Assembly (NCBI GenBank): GCA_023387235.1
Contig: JAEWIJ010000222.1
Location: 1-14,671, forward strand
Direction: 5' to 3'
DNA: 14,671 nucleotides
From: Pseudomonadota bacterium
Lineage (GTDB): Bacteria; Pseudomonadota; Alphaproteobacteria; Rhizobiales; Hyphomicrobiaceae
The translations under genes and the position numbers were made by a program. The notes under the pieces are model-generated. The model was not told where the DNA came from, made no database searches, and saw only the letters and a program-made list of their open reading frames with translations. This document shows, one piece after another, positions 1 to 7,133 of the stretch; positions within the stretch are counted from its first letter, which is position 1, and every line of letters starts with the position of its first letter.

Positions 1-5
1 ACGCC

Positions 6-71
6 ACGTCAGCGCAAGCTCCCGCCCCTAATCCTAGCCTTCTCCCCTTAAGGACGGGGAGAAGGGACTAG
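6..71. repeat. Partial copy of a dispersed palindromic repeat
   Basis: This stretch aligns without gaps to 9597-9662, the right arm of the large palindrome near the middle of the window; I count about 51 of 66 identical bases by hand. It contains a perfect 10-bp stem, CCTTCTCCCC (38-47) with GGGGAGAAGG (56-65), around an 8-base loop. Only one arm is visible, so the other arm either lies left of the window edge or is missing. It is non-coding. The family identity is not known to me; it behaves like a REP/MITE-type intergenic repeat. Confidence 0.75.
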
Positions 72-111
72 GGCGCGCGTGATCTCGCGTTTAGTCCATA
101 AAAGCCGGGGT

Positions 112-154
112 GCGGGGGTGTCCCCCCGCGCGGGTGCAGGGCCTGCGGCCCTGC
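112..154. repeat. Pair of adjacent GC-rich hairpins
   Basis: Two perfect inverted repeats lie back to back in the leader of the symporter gene. GCGGGGG (112-118) pairs with CCCCCGC (123-129) across a 4-base loop, and GCAGGGCC (136-143) pairs with GGCCCTGC (147-154) across a 3-base loop. No T-run follows on the plus strand, so it is not a standard intrinsic terminator. On the minus strand the hairpins lead into a short CTTTTA (98-103), so weak termination in that direction is possible. No gene is supported in 1-253. Confidence 0.55.
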
Positions 155-253
155 TCGCGCCAACGGCGCGAAGATCCGAGCGACCCCGCCGCCACTTGCG
201 TCACGTCCAGTGTTTGCACCATCCTCGCGCGGCACTGCGGAGCGGGGGACGGC

Positions 254-1630
254 ATGAATGTGACGGTGGCTGGCATCATCGGCTATGTCGGCCTGCAAAT
301 CCTTGTCGGCGCATGGGTCGCCCGGCGCGTCGCGACCGAGACGGACTACATGCTCGCCGGCCGCTCGTTCGGCGTCGGGCTCGCCGCGGTCTCGATCTTC
401 GCGACATGGTTCGGCGCCGAGGTCGTGATCGGGGCGGCGAGCCGCGTCTACACCGAGGGCTTGTCCGGCGCGCAGGCGGAGCCCTTCGCCTATGCTCTCG
501 GCATCGCGATCATGGGCCTCGTATTCGCGGCGCGCCTTTGGCGGCGCGGCATTCAGACCTTCGCCGATTTCTTCCGCTTTCGCTTCTCGGCTCGCGTGGA
601 GCGCCTTGCGGCGCTGCTGCTCATTCCTGGCTCGGTGCTGTGGGCCGCGGCGCAGATCCGCGGCTTTGGGCAGATTGTCGGCTCGGCGGCGGATGTCCAA
701 CTCGAGACGGCGCTGACGCTCGCGGTGATCGCCGTGGTCGCGTACACCGTGCTCGGCGGCTTGCTCGCGGATGCCTACAACGACGCGATCCAGAGCACGG
801 TGATCGTCGGGGGCCTGATCGGCCTCTGCTGGATTGCCGTGTCGGAAGTCGGCGGCATCACCGCGGGCTTCGCGAAGATTGAGCCATCGCGCTGGGTGCT
901 ATTCCCTGCCGACCAGCCGCTGCTTGCGCTTCTCGAAAAATGGGCGATCCCGATCTGCGGCTCGGTCGTCGCGGTGGAGTTGATCTCGCGCGTGCTCGCC
1001 TGCCGCTCGCCGGAGGTGGCACGCGCCGGGGCCACACTCGGCGGCGTCTGCTATCTGTTGATAGCGCTCATCCCGGTGACGCTCGGCCTCGTTGGCCCCA
1101 TGCTCGTGCCGGACATTGCCAACTCCGAGCAGATCGTTCCCGAGATTGCGGAACGTCATCTGCCGCCGGTGCTCTACGTGCTCTTCATCGGTGCGCTCAT
1201 CTCGGCGATCCTGACGACGGTCGATTCCGCGCTCCTCGCCGCCGGCACACTGCTGTCGCATAACCTGCTGCTGCGCATGAGGCCCGACACCTCCGAACGC
1301 ACGAAGGTCACCGTCGCTCGGGCCTCCGTCGCGACGCTCGGCTTCATCGCCTATCTGCTCGCGCTCCGCTCGACGCATATTTCCGATCTCGTCGAGCTTG
1401 CCTCGGCATTCGCGAGTGCCGGTATCTTCGTGACGCTGGTGTTCGGCCTGTTCACGCGGATCGGCGGTGAGCTCAGTGCCTTTGCCGCCATGGCCACGGG
1501 TGCGATCGTGTGGTTCGTCGGCGCGCATGTTGTCGGGATCGACGTCCCGTACATCACCGGGCTCGCGGCGGCGACGATCGCGTATGTCGTGGTGGCGCAG
1601 TTCGAGGCGCGTGCGCCGGCAGCGGCTTGA
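254..1630 (+). CDS. Sodium:solute symporter (SSS/SLC5 family), substrate unknown
   Basis: Integral inner-membrane carrier of 458 aa, predicted to couple solute uptake to sodium entry. The chain is hydrophobic throughout and fits the 12-13 helix LeuT-type fold. Family hallmarks are the DYMLAGRSFG segment at residues 31-40 after the first helix, the GGLLADAYNDAIQ stretch at about 168-180 (GG..A...D..Q signature), and the helix around 313-330 (GALISAILTTVDSALLAA), where the Ser/Thr residues that form the sodium site in this family occur. The ATG at 254 is chosen because a GGGGGA sequence lies just upstream at 244-249 and the protein then starts directly with helix 1; the frame stays open further upstream but encodes hairpin sequence of no protein character. 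It converges with rlmE, only 5 bp separating the two stops. Nothing nearby identifies the substrate; proline, pantothenate and other solutes are all possible for the family. Confidence 0.9.
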   Translation: MNVTVAGIIGYVGLQILVGAWVARRVATETDYMLAGRSFGVGLAAVSIFATWFGAEVVIGAASRVYTEGLSGAQAEPFAYALGIAIMGLVFAARLWRRGIQTFADFFRFRFSARVERLAALLLIPGSVLWAAAQIRGFGQIVGSAADVQLETALTLAVIAVVAYTVLGGLLADAYNDAIQSTVIVGGLIGLCWIAVSEVGGITAGFAKIEPSRWVLFPADQPLLALLEKWAIPICGSVVAVELISRVLACRSPEVARAGATLGGVCYLLIALIPVTLGLVGPMLVPDIANSEQIVPEIAERHLPPVLYVLFIGALISAILTTVDSALLAAGTLLSHNLLLRMRPDTSERTKVTVARASVATLGFIAYLLALRSTHISDLVELASAFASAGIFVTLVFGLFTRIGGELSAFAAMATGAIVWFVGAHVVGIDVPYITGLAAATIAYVVVAQFEARAPAAA

Positions 1631-1635
1631 GAGAG

Positions 1636-2376
1636 CTACCTGCCGCCGCGAAAGCCCGTCGCGAGCACGTACAGCTCGGCTGAATCGGCGCGGCTCGCCT
1701 TGGGCTTCACGTGGCGCACGATCGCGAAGTCGCGCTTCAGCATGTCGAGAAGCCCGCGCTCCGTGCCGCCCTGGAAGACCTTGGCGAGGAACGCCCCGCC
1801 GGGCGCCAGCACTTCGGCCGCGAATGCCGCAGCCGCCTCGGCGAGGCCCATGATGCGCAGGTGATCCGTGCTGGCGTGGCCCGTTGTCGGCGCGGCCATG
1901 TCCGAGAGCACGATATCGGCGCCGCCATCGCGCAGCAGGGCCTTGAGCTTGTCCGGCGCATCGTCGGCGAGGAAGTCGAGCTCGAGGATGGTCGCGCCCG
2001 CAATGGTGTCGACAGGCAGATAGTCGATGCCGATGACCTGCCCGCGGCCCTCGACGGCCTTCACGCGCTGGGCTGCAACCTGTGTCCAGCCGCCGGGCGC
2101 CGCGCCGAGGTCCACGACGCGCTGGCCGGGTTTCAGAATGCGGTACTTGTCGTCGATCTCGATGAGTTTGAACGCCGCGCGCGAGCGCCAGCCTTCCCGC
2201 TTGGCCGCGGCGACGTACGGATCATTGAGCTGACGCTCCAGCCAGCGCTGCGAGGAGGCCGAGCGCTTGCGCGCGGTCTTCAGGCTCACCCTGAGCTGGC
2301 GCGCGCCGCCGAAGTTCTTGGCCGAGGCGCCGCCGCTGCCGGGGCCCTTGCCTTTGCCCTTGCCGCTGGTGGTCAT
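1636..2376 (-). CDS. rlmE: 23S rRNA (uridine-2'-O-)methyltransferase RlmE (FtsJ/RrmJ)
   Basis: Predicted SAM-dependent enzyme that methylates the 2'-OH of U2552 in the A-loop of 23S rRNA, a late 50S assembly step. The protein is 246 aa. The K-D-K-E catalytic tetrad of the family is intact: K70 (SRAAFKL), D159 (VLSDMAAP), K199 (FLAKVFQG) and E234 (SAELYV). The SAM-binding loop DLGAAPGGW is at 89-97. It is longer than the E. coli enzyme (about 209 aa) because of a Gly/Lys/Ser-rich N-terminal tail (roughly residues 1-40) that looks disordered and could contact RNA; such tails are common in alphaproteobacteria. The start ATG (2374-2376) directly follows the TAG stop of ppx (2377-2379), so the two genes are almost certainly co-transcribed and translationally coupled. 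Confidence 0.95.
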   Translation of the reverse strand: MTTSGKGKGKGPGSGGASAKNFGGARQLRVSLKTARKRSASSQRWLERQLNDPYVAAAKREGWRSRAAFKLIEIDDKYRILKPGQRVVDLGAAPGGWTQVAAQRVKAVEGRGQVIGIDYLPVDTIAGATILELDFLADDAPDKLKALLRDGGADIVLSDMAAPTTGHASTDHLRIMGLAEAAAAFAAEVLAPGGAFLAKVFQGGTERGLLDMLKRDFAIVRHVKPKASRADSAELYVLATGFRGGR

Positions 2377-3600
2377 CTACTGGCAGCCGTCGCGTCGCGG
2401 GGCGCGGAACACGCCGTCTTCCGCCATGAGCGTCGCGAGAATGCCCTCGCGCAGGCCACGGTCCGCGACGCGCAGCATGTCGCACGGCCACATGCGCATG
2501 AGCGCTTCCAGAATGGCGCAGCCGGCAAGAACCAGATCGGCGCGGTCGCGGCCGATGCACGGCTCGCTGACACGGGCATCGTAGCCGCGCGCGAGAAGAT
2601 CCGCCGTGACCGTGCGCACCTGGCTCGAGCGGAGCCAGCAGCCATCCACGCGATTGCGGTCATAGCGCGGGAGGCGCAGGTGGATGCCGGCGACCGTCGT
2701 CACGGTGCCGGACGTGCCGAGCATGTGGACGCGGCGATTGTGCATGCGCGAGCGAAAGCCGTGCTCGCGCTCGAACGGCGCGAGCATGTCGCTCACGAAA
2801 TCGACGATGTTCTCGAACGTGTCCTCGTCCACGTGGCGGCCGCCGAAGCGCTCCGCGATCGTGACGACGCCGACGGGCAGTGACGTCCAGGCCGCAATGC
2901 AGTGCTGTGCCTCGACGCGATCGGCCATCGAGCGGCGCCAGCCATCGCGGCGGCGGTTGAGGTCGAGCCAGATGAGCTCCGAGGAACCGCCGCCGATGTC
3001 GAACACGAGGACGAGATCGCTATGCTTGTCGATCAGCGCGGCGCAGCCCGAGACGGCGAGACGGGCCTCCGTCTCGCGGCAGACGACCTCGATCTCGAGA
3101 CCGACATCGCGGCGCACGCGATCGAGGAACTCGTCGCCATTGGCGGCGACGCGGCAGGCCTGCGTCGCTATGAGGCGGGAGCGCGCGACGTTGGCCTTGC
3201 GCAGCTTGTTCTCGCAGACCTTCAGCGCCTCGATCGTGCGGTGCATCGCAGCATCGGACAGCCGGCCCGTAGCCGACACGCCTTCGCCGAGGCGGATGAT
3301 GCGCGAGAAGGCATCGACGACGAGGAAGCCGCGCCGCGAGGGGCGCGCAACGAGCAGGCGGCAGTTGTTCGTGCCGAGGTCGAGGGCCCCGTAGGTGCGC
3401 GTCTGCTGGTCGCCGTAGCGCTCGCCTGTGCGGTCGAGCGTGCGCGGCGTGGCAACGGGATCGGCTTGTCTGATGCTCGGAATTTTGTCGCGGAAGGTGA
3501 CGGGTTGGACGACGCTCGCGCAATCCGGCTGTCCCGGCGCCATCGCGGGCGCCAGCTGCGCGGCGGGAGCCAGGGCTCCCTGTTCGTCATCCGCCTCCAT
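2377..3600 (-). CDS. Ppx/GppA-family phosphatase (exopolyphosphatase-like)
   Basis: Member of the Ppx/GppA branch of the ASKHA (sugar kinase/actin/Hsp70) fold, which hydrolyses polyphosphate or pppGpp; which of these it prefers cannot be read from sequence. The protein is 407 aa. Nucleotide/phosphate loops are visible as ALDLGTNNCRLL (72-83) and FDIGGGSSEL (200-209), followed by LGTSGTVTTVAG (294-305). Glutamates in RETEARL (E176, E178) align with the catalytic-Glu region of E. coli Ppx. The length fits the short form without the long C-terminal HD-like extension of Ppx. The ATG at 3600 is preferred because a TGGAG lies 10 bases upstream; an ATG at 3630 and a GTG at 3648 in the same frame lack a clear ribosome site. 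About 68 residues of low-complexity Ala/Pro-rich sequence precede the domain. The rlmE gene abuts the stop codon, an arrangement seen often in alphaproteobacteria. Confidence 0.9.
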   Translation of the reverse strand: MEADDEQGALAPAAQLAPAMAPGQPDCASVVQPVTFRDKIPSIRQADPVATPRTLDRTGERYGDQQTRTYGALDLGTNNCRLLVARPSRRGFLVVDAFSRIIRLGEGVSATGRLSDAAMHRTIEALKVCENKLRKANVARSRLIATQACRVAANGDEFLDRVRRDVGLEIEVVCRETEARLAVSGCAALIDKHSDLVLVFDIGGGSSELIWLDLNRRRDGWRRSMADRVEAQHCIAAWTSLPVGVVTIAERFGGRHVDEDTFENIVDFVSDMLAPFEREHGFRSRMHNRRVHMLGTSGTVTTVAGIHLRLPRYDRNRVDGCWLRSSQVRTVTADLLARGYDARVSEPCIGRDRADLVLAGCAILEALMRMWPCDMLRVADRGLREGILATLMAEDGVFRAPRRDGCQ

Positions 3601-3697
3601 CGGTGCGATACTCCAGCGCCTGGGACGCATGATGCCACACGGCAACACCCCGGGTACGGGTCGACAGGCCTCGCTCTGGATCGTACTTGCGGCAAAG

Positions 3698-3710
3698 TTT
3701 AGCAGCTAAA
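3698..3710. promoter_or_regulatory. Perfect TTTAGC-A-GCTAAA inverted repeat
   Basis: A 6-bp perfect inverted repeat with one central base sits in the 192-bp gap between the divergent ppx and M15 peptidase genes. It is AT-rich against a GC-rich background, as expected of an operator or promoter element, but I do not recognise a regulator for it. The rest of the gap (3601-3792) shows only two ACGGCGGC copies about 14 bases apart and the ribosome site of the peptidase gene. Confidence 0.25.
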
Positions 3711-3792
3711 TCGATGCAGTAAAGCGATCGTGATTGTCCGACGGCGGCCATAACGGCGGCAGGCGGACGTCGGAAGGAAGCGAGCTGATGCC

Positions 3793-4587
3793 ATGATATG
3801 CCGGAAAAGCATGGCTTTATTTGTGCTTACTCTCAGCGTGACACTTTGGGGTGCGCGCGCGCCGAAAGCTCAAATGCCGGATTTAGCGGCAGTGTCGGAT
3901 CGTCTGATAGCAGCCTACCCGACTTTTCTGGAGCGGCGGGACGGCAACGCCCTGGTGTGGCGGGACGGCAAGCGCCAAGCCATCGACGATGGCCGGGGGC
4001 CGAAAACGCCCGCAGAGCGCCTCGATGACCCGGATCTCAAGGATATGCTGGCCCAGCCCTACCCTGTGGGACAGGCGCCGCCGCCCGCGCGTGACATGGA
4101 TCCCGGGCGGGCGCGAAACAGCGAATTCTTCGCGGCCATGTACGGCGATTGCCAGCGCGGTGAGGTGCGCAAGAACCTCGTCCCCGTCGTGTGGCTGCCC
4201 AGGAAATGGGGAAAGACCCTCCAGGTGACGCGGGTCAATGGCGTTGCCGAGCGGCTGGCGGCTGTCTCGGCTGAGCTCGATCAGCTTCCGGCGCGCTTCG
4301 ACGTGCACCTGTTCCCGCCCGCCGGCACCTACAACTGTCGCCCCATCGCGGGCACCGAGCGCGTGAGCCCGCACGGTCTCGGCATCGCGATCGACATCTC
4401 GACGAAGCAGGCGGACTACTGGCGCTGGGGTAAGCCCGGATCGGATGGTCAGCCCGTGTACCGCAACCGCATTCCGCAGGAGATCGTCGCGATCTTCGAG
4501 AAGCACGGCTTCATCTGGGGCGGCAAGTGGTACCACTACGATACCATGCACTTCGAGTATCGTCCGGAGCTGCTGGTGGGCAGGTGA
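3793..4587 (+). CDS. Exported M15-family D,D-peptidase-like protein
   Basis: Predicted periplasmic zinc carboxypeptidase of the peptidase M15 (VanY/endolysin-like) superfamily, acting on peptidoglycan stem peptides. It is 264 aa. An N-terminal signal peptide is evident: basic start MICRKS, hydrophobic residues 7-19, cleavage probably near residues 23-27. The zinc site is complete: H194 and D201 in SPHGLGIAID (192-201) and H253 in DTMHFEY, with D250 placed as the usual catalytic acid/base. The central insert at 60-130 is of unknown role. ATG 3793 is chosen because it gives the full basic n-region; a GGAAGG lies at 3772-3777 and an AGGAAG ends 12 bases before it. An ATG at 3811 is a possible alternative. 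The gene stands alone on the plus strand, divergent from ppx and convergent with the next gene. The exact peptide bond cut is not deducible. Confidence 0.85.
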   Translation: MICRKSMALFVLTLSVTLWGARAPKAQMPDLAAVSDRLIAAYPTFLERRDGNALVWRDGKRQAIDDGRGPKTPAERLDDPDLKDMLAQPYPVGQAPPPARDMDPGRARNSEFFAAMYGDCQRGEVRKNLVPVVWLPRKWGKTLQVTRVNGVAERLAAVSAELDQLPARFDVHLFPPAGTYNCRPIAGTERVSPHGLGIAIDISTKQADYWRWGKPGSDGQPVYRNRIPQEIVAIFEKHGFIWGGKWYHYDTMHFEYRPELLVGR

Positions 4588-4623
4588 TGCGGTCGCAGCG
4601 AAGGCGCGACGCGCAACAACACA

Positions 4624-4971
4624 CTATACCTTCGGCTTCTTCTCGCGATCGCCGGCCTGGAGATGGCGGCCGCTGTCGAGCAGTTCGGCGGTGTATTCCT
4701 CGTACGTCACGCCCGCCGCTTCCGCCCGCTTCAGGCGGAACATCATGATGCTGTAGGGCGGGTTCTTCCAGGCTTCGCGGTGCGCCTTGCGCCAGCGATA
4801 GGCGACGAAGATATCGTTGACGGGCGGATCGAGCGGCGGACCGCCATTATGGCCAATGCTGGCAAGCTCGACGAGGCCCCAGTGGATGATCTCCGGCGGC
4901 GGCCGTCTGAGCCCCGCCACGAACGGTGCGCGTGGCCCCTTGCCCCATCCTCGATCGTACCGATCACCCAT
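4624..4971 (-). CDS. Small conserved protein with IGHNGGPP motif, function unknown
   Basis: A 115-aa protein I cannot assign a function. It carries IGHNGGPPLD at residues 39-48; this HNGGPP signature recurs in short uncharacterised alphaproteobacterial proteins. The following part (about 52-103) looks helical and charged, with YRWRKAHREAW at 58-68 and a Tyr/Glu-rich VTYEEYTAELL at 88-98, and the tail is Lys-rich (EKKPKV). No signal peptide or membrane helix is seen. The ATG at 4971 is favoured because AAGGCG lies about 8 bases upstream; a GTG at 5025 in frame would add 18 residues but has only a GGAG placed too close. It converges with the M15 peptidase gene (36-bp gap) and is not in an obvious operon. 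Confidence 0.7.
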   Translation of the reverse strand: MGDRYDRGWGKGPRAPFVAGLRRPPPEIIHWGLVELASIGHNGGPPLDPPVNDIFVAYRWRKAHREAWKNPPYSIMMFRLKRAEAAGVTYEEYTAELLDSGRHLQAGDREKKPKV

Positions 4972-5218
4972 TTGCCGCGCCTTGCGACCGCGATTCCAAT
5001 TTCTGCCTGACGCAAACGGAACCACGTGCTCCGGCGGCTGGCGAGCCTGAAATCCGGCCGGCCTGCCCGATATTCGAGCAAATAACTGAACCCTCGCTCA
5101 GTTTTGTGCGTTTTAGGGAGTGGCTCGTCTGGGGAGGGCGTTCAGAGGTCATTAACGAGGCGATATTACAATCTTAGATTGCGTATTGGCCTAAGAAACA
5201 CGCTCAGGATGCGCTCGC
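4972..5218. other. Non-coding gap upstream of two divergent genes
   Basis: About 250 bases without a supported gene, between the IGHNGGPP gene (minus) and the PilZ-like gene (plus). The right half (5081-5200) is clearly more AT-rich than the flanks, as expected of promoter DNA. It holds two small inverted repeats: AACTGA (5084-5089) with TCAGTT (5098-5103), and CAATC (5169-5173) with GATTG (5177-5181). I could not fix a specific promoter. Confidence 0.4.
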
Positions 5219-5755
5219 ATGCCGGTCCTCGAATTGCACGCGCTGCTCGTCAGTTCGAACCCCGGCGGCGCAATCCAGCCCTGGCGCCCCGCCGGCACGA
5301 GAATCCGTTTCGGAAGCGAAAAAGCGCAGCGTATCAAGCGCTGCCGGCGCCCCCGCCGGACAAAGTTCGAGGTGGACGTCCTCACCATGGGCGGCAGGCA
5401 TCGCGCCCGGCTTGCCTCGATCACACTCTACGGCGCCAGTCTCGACGGTGGCCGCCAGTTGAGACGCCGCGAGGTTCTCGCACTGCGCCTCCCGAGCGGA
5501 GGGCGCGTGACGGCGCGCGTGCGCTGGCGCCTCGGTCGGCGGTGCGGCGTCCAGTTCATGAGCCCCGTCGCGGACTTCGCGCGTCTACTGCGCGAGAGCC
5601 GCCTTGTCGAGGGCCCGCGCGCCCCATCCCGGAGCTCTAGCGCTGGCCCTTTGCTCGGCAGCGGCGAGGACAGCCCCATGCGCCGGCTCCGTGGCGCGCT
5701 GTCGAGGACGCAGCGCCTTAGCCGCCAGATCCTGCGCTGGTGCCGCAGTTTGTGA
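5219..5755 (+). CDS. PilZ-like domain protein
   Basis: Predicted cytoplasmic protein of 178 aa with a central segment (about 41-118) resembling a PilZ c-di-GMP-binding domain. The first ligand motif RxxxR is satisfied by R43-R47 (RRPRR). The strand pattern then fits PilZ: a position equivalent to DxSxxG, then a G..V.A.V.W (95-103) strand and CGVQF (109-113). However, the DxSxxG equivalent reads S67-I-T-L-Y-G72, so both the Asp and the Ser are replaced (by Ser and Thr), and true nucleotide binding is doubtful. The C-terminal 45 residues are Ser/Arg-rich and probably disordered. ATG 5219 has an AGGA at 5206-5209. A second open frame of the same size (5104-5640) overlaps it but has no family character. 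PleD in the same window is a c-di-GMP synthase, so a functional link is conceivable but is inference. Confidence 0.6.
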   Translation: MPVLELHALLVSSNPGGAIQPWRPAGTRIRFGSEKAQRIKRCRRPRRTKFEVDVLTMGGRHRARLASITLYGASLDGGRQLRRREVLALRLPSGGRVTARVRWRLGRRCGVQFMSPVADFARLLRESRLVEGPRAPSRSSSAGPLLGSGEDSPMRRLRGALSRTQRLSRQILRWCRSL

Positions 5756-5893
5756 TCGCCCATCCGGCGCATTGCCATACTTTCCGCGCGATGACCTGAT
5801 CGTGGACAAGGCATGAGCGGCCTCGGTCGTCGTGCGTCTTCTGCGGCGCAGCGCCCGCGCGTCGCCCGATGGCGGAAACTTGGAGATCGGCAC

Positions 5894-6523
5894 GTGATTG
5901 GAAGCCTGCGACTGCCGGCGCGCATTGGCATGTTCGTCGTGGCGACGCTTGTGCTCGGCACGAGCGCTGGCGGCAAGCTCGCCGCGCAGATGGCCACTTA
6001 TCGCCTGGACAAGGACTACACGGCCATCAACTTCTCCTGGTCGCACCTCGGCCTCTCGCGCCAGTCCGCGCGCGTCACGGCCGCGGAGGGCCGCGTGAAC
6101 TTCGATCCTGCCAATCCCGAGACAAGCGCCATCGAAGTCACGATGAAAGCGGCGAACATCACATCGGGCATCCGCGACTTCGACTTTCTGCTGAAGTCGC
6201 CCGAGTACTTCAACGCCGCGCAGTTTCCATTGATCACGTTCAAGTCGACGGCGATCCGCCAGTTGAGCGACAAGACCGGCCAGGTCATGGGCGATCTGAC
6301 GATCAAGGGCATAACGCGTCCGGTCGCGCTGAATGTCGTGTGGAACTATTCGGGCGAGCACCCGCTCGCGAAGGTCAATCCAAACTATCTCGCCATGCAG
6401 GTCGCGGGTTTCTCGGCCACCGCCGTCCTGCGCCGCTCGGACTGGGATCTCTCGCTGGCCATTCCGCTCGTCTCGGATGAGATCCGCCTCAGCATCGAGG
6501 CCGAATTGCTGCGGAGCGACTAG
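5894..6523 (+). CDS. Exported YceI-family lipid-binding protein
   Basis: Predicted periplasmic beta-barrel (lipocalin-like) protein of the YceI family, which binds polyisoprenoid-type lipids; the physiological ligand is unknown. It is 209 aa from a GTG start. Family landmarks are FDFLLKSPEYFNAAQFP (96-112), the FKST strand (116-119), GDLTIKGITRPV (133-144) and FSATAVLRRSDWDL (173-186). The GTG at 5894 is chosen because GGAG (5882-5885) lies 8 bases upstream and the product then begins with a normal signal peptide: basic start, hydrophobic residues 11-22, cleavage near AAQ-MA around 31-33. An upstream in-frame ATG at 5813 would add 27 basic residues before the signal and is less likely. It precedes the DinB-fold gene by 79 bp on the same strand. 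Confidence 0.88.
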   Translation: MIGSLRLPARIGMFVVATLVLGTSAGGKLAAQMATYRLDKDYTAINFSWSHLGLSRQSARVTAAEGRVNFDPANPETSAIEVTMKAANITSGIRDFDFLLKSPEYFNAAQFPLITFKSTAIRQLSDKTGQVMGDLTIKGITRPVALNVVWNYSGEHPLAKVNPNYLAMQVAGFSATAVLRRSDWDLSLAIPLVSDEIRLSIEAELLRSD

Positions 6524-6602
6524 CATCGAGCCCCGCAAGTGACAGGTGCCGCCCCTTGGACTAGCTTCGCTCGTCAGTCGTCACACGCCGCGGACCAAGC
6601 CC

Positions 6603-7130
6603 ATGAAATCCCGCTTCGAGCAGCTCGCTGCCTACAACAAGTGGGCCAACGCGCGTCTCTACGAAGCCGCGTTCGCGCTTCCGGATACCGAATACCGCCG
6701 CGATGTCGGCGCTTTCTTCAAGAGCCTGCACGGCACGCTCAACCATGTGCTGGTCGGGGACCGCATCTGGATGAAGCGGCTCACCGGCGAGGGCACGGCG
6801 CCCAACCGCCTCGATGCCATTCTCCATGAGGATCGCCCCTCGCTGGCGCGCGCACGCGCCGACGAGGACGAACGGATCATCCGATATGTCACGTCGCTCG
6901 ACGATGCCGCGCTCGCCAGCGTGCTCAAGTACGCGACCACCGCCGGGATCGCGTTCGATCAGCCGCGCGCCGACGTGCTCTCGCACTTCTTCAATCACCA
7001 GACGCATCATCGTGGACAGGCGCACACGATCCTGTCGATCGTGACCCGCAAGGAACCGCCATCGCTCGACATGCTGCAGATGCAGCGGGGTATCGTCGCG
7101 CCGGATTTGCGGGCGCTGGCGGCGCGCTGA
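6603..7130 (+). CDS. DinB-family four-helix metalloprotein
   Basis: Predicted cytoplasmic protein of 175 aa in the DinB/DUF664-like superfamily, whose members bind a divalent metal through a His triad and include thiol-dependent transferases. The usual opening AAYNKWANARLY is at 9-20. The metal ligands are H48 (GTLNHVLVGD) and the HxxxH pair H132 and H136 in FFNHQTHHRGQ (129-139); all three are present. Chemistry and substrate cannot be inferred. ATG 6603 is chosen as it starts just before the first helix; the upstream in-frame ATG at 6546 adds 19 residues with no homology character. No strong ribosome site precedes 6603, so it may be translated with, or following, the YceI gene 79 bp upstream. 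It converges with the next gene (3-bp gap). Confidence 0.85.
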   Translation: MKSRFEQLAAYNKWANARLYEAAFALPDTEYRRDVGAFFKSLHGTLNHVLVGDRIWMKRLTGEGTAPNRLDAILHEDRPSLARARADEDERIIRYVTSLDDAALASVLKYATTAGIAFDQPRADVLSHFFNHQTHHRGQAHTILSIVTRKEPPSLDMLQMQRGIVAPDLRALAAR

Positions 7131-7133
7131 CAC

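Noticed and set aside
1711..2883. 390-aa plus-strand open frame opposite rlmE and the end of ppx
   Set aside because: It spans two real genes antisense and has only Ala/Arg-rich composition; both underlying genes have intact catalytic motifs.
5084..5105. AACTGA/TCAGTT hairpin followed by TT, terminator-like
   Set aside because: Stem is only 6 bp and no plus-strand gene ends nearby, so a terminator call is not supported.
5104..5640. 178-aa plus-strand frame overlapping the PilZ-like gene
   Set aside because: Pro/Arg-rich with no domain; the overlapping frame at 5219-5755 shows PilZ strand pattern and has a ribosome site.
5585..6538. 317-aa minus-strand frame opposite the PilZ-like and YceI genes
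   Set aside because: No family character, whereas the plus-strand YceI frame has a signal peptide and conserved motifs.
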